A stretch of 64,000 bases of DNA from Maratus speciosus (taxonomy: Eukaryota; Arthropoda; Arachnida; Araneae; Salticidae). A program made the position numbers and the translations under genes. Location of the stretch: positions 18,431,936 through 18,495,935 of the forward strand of contig OZ010787.1 in assembly GCA_963932465.1 (NCBI GenBank), written 5' to 3'. The notes under the pieces were generated by a model. The model did no database searches. It saw nothing but the letters and a program-made list of their open reading frames with translations, and was not told the DNA's origin. Of the stretch, positions 57,029 through 64,000 are shown piece after piece; positions within the stretch are counted from its first letter, which is position 1; each line of letters starts with the position of its first letter.

Positions 57029-57653
57029 CAGGGTGTTTATAAAGTCCTGGACCCATTTTGATGTTTAATAACTCATAAAATAATAAAGATAGATTAAAAT
57101 TAATAACATAAATTGTTAGATAGACTCAAAAAGTTTCATGACCCTTGTCAATGAACTTCCACGTGTGCCCCCTTCGTCGCACAGAGAATATCAAGTCGAT
57201 AGTCAATTTCACGCCCGGTAGCGGCAAGCATGTCGGCATCCACAGAGGCTATTGCGGTTGGTTTCCAGGAAGATGGATTGGGCGAGGAGGGAGGAGGTCC
57301 AATTCCTTGGCCACCCAGATCACCTGATATAACGCCGCTGGACTTTTTCCTTTGGGGATTTGTAAAGGACAATGTTTACAGGAGGAGAGTGTCGAACATT
57401 GATGACTTAAAATCCAGAATTAAAACCGCAATAGCCTCTGTGGATGCCGACATGCTTGCCGCTACCTGGCGTGAAATTGACTATCGACTTGATATTCTCC
57501 GTGCGACGAAGGGGGCACACGTGGAAGTTCATTGACAAGGGTCATAAAACTTTTTGAGTCTATCTAACGATTTATGTTATTAATTTTAATCTATCTTTAT
57601 TATTTTATGAGTTATTAAACGTCAAAATGGGTCCGGGGCTTTATAAACACCCT
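57029..57653 (+). mobile_element. Mariner-type element rearranged into a palindrome
   Basis: Left CAGGGTGTTTATAAAG, right CTTTATAAACACCC, TA flanks with the last G lost on the right. The left 230 bp (57029-57258) is a near-exact inverted copy of the right 230 bp (about 57425-57653), including the transposase stop region. The original 5' half has thus been replaced by an inverted duplicate of the 3' end. Same transposase family as the remnant at 4522-4643. Confidence 0.85.
57258..57535 (+). pseudogene. Mariner/IS630-class transposase, C-terminal third
   Basis: FQEDG followed by a deletion and frameshift, then GGPIPWPPRSPDITPLDFFLW, GFVKDNVYRRR, and the tail SRIKTAIASVDADMLAATW...EIDYRLDILRATKGAHVEVH before the stop at 57535. 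The PWPPRSPDLTPLDFFLWG box and the DYRLDI..ATKGAH tail are conserved in this class. The upstream DNA-binding and first catalytic regions are absent. The stop codon and tail also appear inverted in the left arm. Confidence 0.82.
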
Positions 57654-57790
57654 TATATCTATGAAGGGAGACAGACGAAAAATTTGGGGCTTGACGTACG
57701 AAGGACACAGATGGAAGCTTTCTAGTACATATATATATAAATTTACGACTTCAGCTATCTTTATCAATTCTCAGACAGGAAGTCGCTTAA

Positions 57791-58020
57791 CCCTCTCTCT
57801 GCGTAAGTAATTCTTCGCGATGAGCGTCTTTTACAGAATTCCTAATCGTTTATCACCGGTTCTTTAGAGCAGAAATTTTTGACTATCGTAATCGGGGAAA
57901 ATGTCCTGATTAAATCAGACAAAGTTTTCGCTAAAAAATAACTGATGGGAACAACCAAATAGTATTAATTTGACGGAAAAATGCATTCCCGAGCATAGCT
58001 TGGGCTGCGCAACGAGAGGG
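57791..58020. mobile_element. TTAA-flanked MITE
   Basis: TTAA at 57787-57790 and 58021-58024. The ends CCCTCTCTCTGCG and CGCAACGAGAGGG are inverted. 230 bp, non-coding. Confidence 0.8.
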
Positions 58021-58024
58021 TTAA

Positions 58025-58340
58025 CGAGTGATTGTGAAACTGACAGTTTAAAGATAATTGCTATATGGGAAGATATTTGATGTCATCCTATTACATATTG
58101 AAATGTGTTTGATTTTTGAAAAATAGAACAGGTATTAAGTAGGGGTTCTATTTCATATTTGAAAGATGTTCATTTATTAACTGAGTTTGATCAGTAGTGT
58201 GTCCTTTTGTCTAACGGAGGTATTTTCACAAATAAAAAATTGTCTGGTGTAAATTATACCCAAAATAAAATGGAATGAAATACGTTTAATTCAAACGTGT
58301 GTAAAAAAAAATAATGAAGTACTTTCATCTGATGGTGAAG
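58025..58340. other. No gene seen
   Basis: AT-rich spacer between two MITEs. Confidence 0.5.
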
Positions 58341-58345
58341 TTATA

Positions 58346-58799
58346 CCGGGTGTCCCAAAAATGACTGATGAATTTTAAAATTCAATAAATTCCAAACGGT
58401 GACAGATATTAAAAAAATTCTTGCAGGAGGGTTATGTATGATGCCAGGAGATTTTTACTGTGATTCTTGATTTTAGTTCGAATTTCAAACAAGAGATGGC
58501 ACTGAGAGCAATAGGTGCTCAGTCCAAACCCGATTTTTGGAACTTCGGGATCCATTCAATGCATTTTAATCTCTTTTTTTTGTATGGAAGAAGAGAGAGG
58601 CCAAAAAATTGAACCTGGATTTAGAGGTTATTGCTTGCAGCGCCATCTATCGATGGTATTTGTAGCTAAAACTGAGAATTGCAGCATAAAATCTCCTGAC
58701 ATCTTACATATAACACTCCTGCAAGAATTTTTTAAATATCTGTCACCGTTTGCAAGTTATTGAATTTTAAAATCCATCAGTCATTTTTGGGACATCCGG
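58346..58799. mobile_element. Palindromic TA-flanked MITE
   Basis: 454 bp with TA on both sides. CCGGGTGTCCCAAAAATGAC and the reverse complement form arms of about 110 bp, continuing as CGGTGACAGATATT... The word GCGCCATCTAT near 58640 also occurs inside the 295-1070 palindrome. Tc1/mariner type. Confidence 0.82.
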
Positions 58800-58874
58800 T
58801 ATATTGTGTTTTATGTGAAAGAAATATACCTCGTAGAAATAAATGTCTAGTTGATCAACACTTAAAAACTACTA

Positions 58875-59032
58875 CAGTGGTGGAAAATTGGCACAGAGGT
58901 GGAGCCTGTTGACACCACTAAATTTTAGTAGTATCTAATGACAGAATTTCTGAGTTTTTATTATGGTGAAGAATACTATAAGAAATTAGTTGTGTCAATA
59001 GGCTCCACCTCTGCGCCAATTTTCCACCACTG
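58875..59032. mobile_element. hAT-like MITE
   Basis: CAGTGGTGGAAAATTGGC to CCACCACTG, with 32-bp near-perfect inverted ends. The centre resembles that of 50663-50827 (ACTAAATTTTAGTAGTAT, ACAGAATTTCTG). No clear target duplication. Confidence 0.75.
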
Positions 59033-59052
59033 ACTAGTGGCACGTATCTAAT

Positions 59053-59236
59053 ATGAACAGTAGTGGCTACCATTCAAAGGTGCCAACATTTTTGACAAAT
59101 CTATCATTCTCAGATCAAGACTGGAAAAGTTCTAGAGAAGAAAATGACTTTGCTTTGAATTTGACTCAAGCAATGATTAGGAGTAATATACCATTAAACA
59201 AACTGAAAAATTCCAATTTAAAAAATCTTCTTAAGT
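59053..59236 (+). CDS. Possible exon: CGBP1/hAT-derived domain
   Basis: An open frame with SFSDQDWKSSREENDFALNL then TQAMIRSNIPLNKLKNSNLK. This follows the pattern F..DL..A...ANIPL.K..N...K.FL.KY of CGG-triplet-binding-protein-1-like, hAT-derived proteins. The frame ends TCTTCTTAA|GTAATA, so a donor at 59236/59237 would continue it, and the next residues in the family (KYT...) are not encoded here. ATGAACAG|TAGTGG at the start could be an acceptor. No flanking exons were found, so this may be a stranded fragment of an old hAT element. Codon use is unremarkable. Confidence 0.4.
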
Positions 59237-59406
59237 AATACTGCTGAAAATGCGCTTACAATGTGAAATAAAAGGCAGGTGTCGCTGCTATTTGATATCC
59301 CCCACTTGTGAAGTGAAATGAAGTGAGAACACTTCAGTGTGTGTTTATGACTGAACCACCGATGCAGCGTGTGTTTGATGTTCTAATGTGAGCTTCGAAA
59401 CGAAGC

Positions 59407-59622
59407 TATAAATGTATGCTGCATAAAAGTGAAGGAGAGATCCTTATAATATCGTAATGACCTAAAGATGTAGATGTGCGAATAAATTGTTAAGTTTTAT
59501 ATGTATATAATTTATATATTATTGATTTATAAATGTATACTGCATAAAAGTGAAGGAAAGATCCTTATAATATCGTAATGACGTAAAGATGTAGATGTGC
59601 GAATAAATTGTTAAGTTTTTAG
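59407..59622 (+). repeat. Tandem duplication, ~97-bp unit, 119-bp spacing
   Basis: TATAAATGTATGCTGCATAA to AATAAATTGTTAAGTTTT occurs at about 59409-59503 and again at 59528-59622, with three or four differences. Confidence 0.85.
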
Positions 59623-59908
59623 AGAAGCTACTATATAATTTAGAAATTAATATTACTTGAAATATTCACAAATAAAATTTGGAAAGAAGCTAAATGGTTT
59701 CTATATTATTATTAAAACTATTGAATGATTATAACCAGCGTAGCCTTATGCTACTTTCATACCAGCTTTTTTAAAATTCGTTTTAAACAGTTCATCGGCC
59801 TTTTCAACCTTTTTCAGTGGCCCCTGAAATATGTTTTTAACTTTTTGTCGCCGTGGACCATTGACGTATGTCTACTATTGAGCTTGAATATCTCAGATAT
59901 TTATTTAA

Positions 59909-60117
59909 CCCCTTAACGGTCGCATTAAATTATAGTTTAAAAATTCAAATTGCTTATTGGCACCACTTTTTTGAAAAAGAAATATTCACCTTATTTAATG
60001 ACAGGTAAAATGATACCATAATAAAGCCAATAACACTATTTTATAAAACTGGTGGGAATTAAACAATCTGAATAAGAAACACAGCCCGGGAATATCACGG
60101 GAGCGAGAATTAAGGGG
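59909..60117. mobile_element. TTAA-flanked MITE
   Basis: TTAA at 59905-59908 and 60118-60121. CCCCTTAACGGTCGC and the mirror GCGAGAATTAAGGGG. 209 bp. Confidence 0.8.
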
Positions 60118-60287
60118 TTAAGATAGAAACAGGCATTCTTTCACATTTTCTCCACCCACATACCACCTCATGGTCTTCCACGCCCTTTCTTTTATCATTG
60201 CTAGACTTCTTTTAAGTTTATTTAACTTCTATATAATTTTACCGAAGATCGGATACGATCGAAACTTTTTTGAGCATTTTGCCTCAT

Positions 60288-60570
60288 CCGCTATGTGGCG
60301 CTACTACATAGTGTACATTTCATCTTTATTTGATATCTCAAGTTCTATGGGTCTAACCCTTACACAACTTGCACCATTCGTCTTGATATGTCCCCCTCCC
60401 CCGTCATTTTAGTTCTGTTCTCTCCGCCAGGGTGTGCTGCTGCATAGTGTACATTTCTTCTTTATTCAATATCTAAGGTTCTATGGGTCCGATCCCCACG
60501 CAACTTGGACCATTCGTCTTGGTTTGTTCCCCCTCCCTACCACAACCCTTTTAGTTCTATTCTATCCGCC
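60288..60570 (+). repeat. Tandem duplication, ~140-bp unit
   Basis: Two units with shared GCATAGTGTACATTTC, GGTTCTATGGGTC, CCATTCGTCTTG and a polypyrimidine CCCCCTCCC block begin at 60288 and 60424. A fragment of a third starts near 60566. Open frames through it are repeat-driven. Confidence 0.75.
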
Positions 60571-61405
60571 AGTAGGCGCTTCAGTTTATTTTATTGGCTT
60601 TTTTATTATTTTTAGCCCCTATTTTTGACGTGTTATCGGTGGATTCAGCGCTTTGGCTACCCTCGGCTCTTCTTAAAATCTTAAACAAGCTCTCCAATGT
60701 TCCAAGAGGTAATCTGAGACAGTTAATGCGAAACTAGTCAACTTATTGATGGCTAAGTTTTGAAATTATTGTTTTTAGCTTATCAGTGTGGCAATCGATT
60801 GTGAAACATCTCGATAGCAGAATCTGGAATAAGTTGTTATCTTTATCGATAGTTTATTAATACGATGGCAATTTTTATCGATTTTTGACTTTTCGAGAAT
60901 CGTCCATCACTAAGCTACTTCAAAAACGTAAGTACGGCCGTAACATTATTTTCCCGTCTCACCTCAATCCGCAAATTGCTAAGATTGCAGAATAATCGCT
61001 CATCGCCACGATTACATTTCCTCTCACAAAAACTGCTAAGTTTCGCAATTGCGATTCTTAGAAGTTTTGATGAAATAATCAATTGTAAAATTTGTGAACG
61101 ATTCGATGACTCGATTGTTATTTTCTGAGATGGTAATTGTTCTTGGTTGTAGAGGTATCGCGTAATCGCCCATCGCTAAGAGTGCGTCCGTTATAAAGAA
61201 ACAAATCAGAAACCAGCCGGTTTACTACGAACACCTGCTTATGCTCGGCGGTTTGAGACCTTCAACAGCTATTGTCGACATTTACACTTACAAGTCTACG
61301 CTACAAAGAAAGAAAATGCTACTTAATCTAGCTTTCATCTTTGTTTACGAAAATATAATGTAACCTCTTCCGAATTACCAACGATTCTGAAAAATGTTCT
61401 CTTAT
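60571..61405. repeat. AT-rich DNA with iterated ATCGCCCATCGCTA words
   Basis: AATCGTCCATCACTAAG (60899), AATCGCTCATCGCCACG (60990) and AATCGCCCATCGCTAAG (61160) are diverged copies of one word, all in the same orientation. They look like decayed terminal repeats of a hAT-like family. No gene seen. Confidence 0.45.
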
Positions 61406-61410
61406 CTTAA

Positions 61411-61921
61411 CCCTTAAATGCGCGATTTTTTTAGTTTGCTTCGGAAAAATTATATGTGTTTCTCTGAACGCTTTATTACACAGGAAAAATAATGAAAAAA
61501 ATCAGAGATGCATTTTTCATATAATACGTCAAACTTTTCTTCTGTTGCACATCTGCAATAAAAGTTAAAACTACTGTCGTGTCACTGTTTTACGCTAAAA
61601 TAATGCAAATTAGTAAATACTTTAATAGGTATGTCTCCAAATACCTTATTTTACATAATTATTTATTTTATAAACATTTTAACCCTTTAATTCCCATGAT
61701 AGAATACGTTCTAGAAATTGCGTAGTTCAGATAATCTGACTTTACACCAGAAAGATTCAATGGTTAATTTCGCTTTACTTAAAAACGGAATGTCTGTTTT
61801 TTAATTAAAGCAAATATTGCTTTTTTAATTTTTTGGTGTGAATTAGGTATATGCGAATAAAAAAATATATTAAATTCAAAATAGTATTGTTTGCATATAT
61901 GCAAAGCTGCGCATTAAAGGG
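61411..61921. mobile_element. TTAA-flanked MITE (possibly composite)
   Basis: TTAA at 61407-61410 and 61922-61925, with ends CCCTTAAATGCGC and GCGCATTAAAGGG. An internal TTAACCCTTTAATTCCC at 61679-61695 could be the left end of a second element sharing the same right end, so this may be one element nested at the end of another. Confidence 0.7.
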
Positions 61922-61954
61922 TTAAAAAAATCCAGAACCAAATGATTTCCGAGA

Positions 61955-62094
61955 TTAAGGCTAATGCCAGACGAACGTCTTTTTGCACGCTTTTTTTCCT
62001 ACATATCATCCCTGCACAATGCCGCTAGCATTATGCAGGGATGATATATAGAGAAAAAAGCATGCAAAAAGACGTTCATCTGACATTAGCCTTA
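61955..62094. mobile_element. Hairpin MITE with TTAA ends
   Basis: TTAAGGCTAATGCCAGACGA pairs with TCTGACATTAGCCTTAA. About 62 bp per arm with a loop of about 5 nt centred at 62025. A compact near-perfect hairpin. Confidence 0.85.
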
Positions 62095-62678
62095 AAGAAG
62101 CATTTCTTAAACAATATGTTCTTTACTTGCCCCTAATTTTCAGAAACATTGCCGAGTCATTTTTAGTCAGTATTTTTTACAAACAGTTTCCTCAATCCAA
62201 AATATCGTTTTTTTGGATGCTATCAGTTCTCAAGTAAACATTTTCACGTTCAACAAACATAACAAATTAACAGCATTGACATTAATATTAAAATTAATAA
62301 CATTAACATTATTTCTCAAGATGTTACTCTTGCATGTATAAATTCTGTTACGCAGCTGAAAATGTTTTCTTGCGAATTGATAAGCATGCGAAAAACCGAA
62401 ATTCCAGGTAGGGAAAATTGATTAACACACTGTAAAAACTCTTTGGGATGATTGTAAAGATTACGGGCAGCAAAAAAAGCTTTTGTTTCAGAAATGCTTC
62501 GTTAAATCTGGCAAATCTATTGATTTCAGAGTTTTCTAAAGCTAAAAGAACGGTTTTCGGAATTGCGGGTAAATCGGAACAGGTTAAATTACATTTACGT
62601 AAAGCTTAAGAAAGATAAGAGTTAGATTAAGAAACATTTTGTTTTTTTTTAACAGTGTAGTTTTCGGTTTTCAATAGT
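62095..62678. other. No gene seen
   Basis: AT-rich; would be the 3' side of the minus-strand exon candidate at 62679-62890. Confidence 0.45.
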
Positions 62679-62890
62679 CTATTTTATATCAATTACAGCA
62701 TGCTGGTAACAATACAAATTTGCACAACGAGTATATTGTATAAAAACAATAGTGCCACATGTATCACAATTATAAACAGTACTATCTAAACAATAATTCA
62801 CAGGCGCTATGAACAGCGTAAGTGCTTCATCTATATATCCTTGCTTATAAAACGAGTATTTCCTTAATACTGGAAGTTCATAGCAAAAAG
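62679..62890 (-). CDS. Possible terminal exon, Cys/His-rich protein
   Basis: On the minus strand an acceptor CACTTGTTTCCAG precedes 62890. The frame then stays open to TAG at 62679: FCYELPVLRKYSFYKQGY, then DEALTLFIAPVNYCL, then a metal-binding-like pattern C-D-T-C-x10-C-x4-C-x2-H (NCDTCGTIVF...YTRCANLYCYQH). The spacing recalls Cys-rich C-terminal caps of some leucine-rich-repeat proteins, but I do not recognise the family. No upstream exon or strong poly-A signal was found. It could be chance or a fragment of a decayed gene. Confidence 0.35.
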
Positions 62891-63405
62891 CTGGAAACAA
62901 GTGTTTGCTATTTTATGAAGTTATTCCTGTGCCAAATATTGTTATTTGATACTAAGATGAGAAATTGTTATTGATTAGATTCATTATGTAATCTATGCGA
63001 GTACGTAAACTGATTATTACACTCATACGCATGATATTCGCGACAATCATTAAAGAGTCGTATTTCGTCTAATTGTATATATCAACCTAAACGGATTTCA
63101 GTTTTCGATTTGAATCTCTGCCTATACTTTCCAGGACCGAAGTCTCATTCTGTAACTTAACTTACACTAAAAAGACTCCTCTTGGTAGATAAATCATTTT
63201 AAGCTTCATATAACCATCATCGCAATCGCATTGATAAAAATTTTAACGGCACAATTGAAGCATGTAATCAGAATTTTAGCATTGCAATTTGGTCCCGCAC
63301 GTTGTGTATTAGTATTTTAAAATGGATTTTTAATTATACTTTTTTCATCGGTTTGCGCTAGGTTTAGATGTGGTTCCTTGGAAAACGCATAGATTAATGA
63401 CACTT
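62891..63405. other. No gene seen
   Basis: AT-rich. If the minus-strand exon at 62679-62890 is real, an upstream intron lies here. Confidence 0.45.
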
Positions 63406-63409
63406 ACTA

Positions 63410-63530
63410 CGCAGCCTACAGGGGCAGGACTACCCACCTTTTTAATAGAAATCTTCACCTGCTTTAATCGCATAATTTCTGTCATTAAATAAAGCGAATA
63501 GTGCCGTTAGAATACTTTTCGCAAATAATA
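63410..63530. repeat. Decayed member of the hAT MITE family
   Basis: CAGGGGCAGGACTAC is followed by GCATAATTTCTGTCATTAAA and GCGAATAGTGCCGTTAGAATAC. These match the interior of 50663-50827 (AAATTCTGCCATTAAATACG). The right end is degraded. Confidence 0.5.
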
Positions 63531-64000
63531 GTTAGTACCACTAGTATAAAAGTTATCCATTCACTACACCTAAGATTCACAATTTTAAGTAAATGTCATA
63601 AGAAACAAAACACAACATTTATAACTGATCATAACTAAATTATCACAATGATAATAATGATATATTCAACAACGAAGTTTGTTATCACAATTATTCAAAA
63701 TGAATTGAATTTATAATAGAAATTCTCCTTTTTAAGCACATTTTAGGAAGTTTAGTTTACCATAATTTTGACCCGTAACTGTGTTGGGGAGATTGTAAAA
63801 CATAGCAAGGAACGTGTGGTCTCAGAGTCCGCATTTATTTATGAATACAATAAAGCTCCCTTGTTTAAATATTATAGTATGAAATTCTACAGATGTGTAT
63901 TTCGAACATTTAACTTACGTGGAAAATAAAATCAATTCTCAAAGTAATTTTTGCAAAAAAGACGTTTCTAAAACTTTCTTCATCCAAAAATCCCAGTAGG
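63531..64000. other. No gene seen
   Basis: AT-rich; nothing supported to the window edge. Confidence 0.45.

Noticed and set aside
60170..60628. Hydrophobic plus-strand frames (80 and 64 codons)
   Set aside because: They run through the 140-bp tandem duplication and are not conserved between its units.

Overview
This is a eukaryotic, AT-rich (roughly two-thirds A+T by eye) stretch of what looks like a large, transposon-saturated arthropod genome; an arachnid is my weak preference. The evidence is indirect: non-autonomous hAT, Tc1/mariner, TTAA-type and Mutator-like DNA elements, Helitrons with A|TC...CTAG|T ends, a Penelope-like element with a GIY-YIG domain, a Ty3/gypsy element of the K02A2.6/mag type, a tRNA-derived SINE, and a decayed gene family I associate with arthropod genomes. 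There are no operons, ribosome binding sites or prokaryotic features.

The best host gene is on the + strand and split across most of the window. A 70-nt exon at 10535-10604 encodes a signal peptide and ends in a GTAAGA donor. A second exon at 51112-51368 begins after a pyrimidine-rich AG acceptor. The two join in phase 1 into a 108-residue secreted precursor with an acidic propeptide, an RHKR processing site and an Asn/Arg/Gly-rich product. The implied intron is 40.5 kb and holds most of the mobile elements described here. Two weaker exon candidates lie at 59053-59236 (+, hAT-derived, CGBP1-like) and 62679-62890 (-, Cys/His-rich).

Layout: 0.16-1.8 kb hAT-like element with a nested palindromic TA element; 2.2-3.3 kb inverted SINE pair and a Mutator-like element with a 10-bp target duplication; 3.5-4.8 kb palindrome and a mariner remnant; 5.7-7.1 kb Tc1 remnant with a TTAA element; 7.4-8.9 kb head-to-head LTR pair with a primer-binding site; 10.9-13.1 kb Helitron (-); 13.8-18.4 kb gypsy element with 5-bp target duplication, two nonsense codons in pol and a lost gag start; 18.5-20.0 kb decayed gene; 21.3-22.4 kb Helitron (+); 24.6-26.5 kb TTAA element and palindrome; 29.3-34.9 kb iteron-armed element enclosing a pogo/Tigger-like element that encloses a Penelope-like element; 32.4-33.4, 36.6 and 44.4-45.6 kb elements with TAGAG ends and GGCCCGG/CCCGAC iterons; 35.0-37.5 kb foldback with ~31-bp iterons; 37.7-41.8 kb two adjacent copies of a mobile element carrying a variable array of 326-bp repeats; 46.2-48.1 kb unexplained GC-rich island; 49.6-52.9 kb inverted-repeat elements around the last exon of the peptide gene; 57-62 kb a cluster of small TA, TTAA and hAT elements.

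Biologically the window is one small peptide gene (plus perhaps fragments of two others) embedded in nested generations of transposons. Many elements interrupt one another, which gives a readable relative age order.
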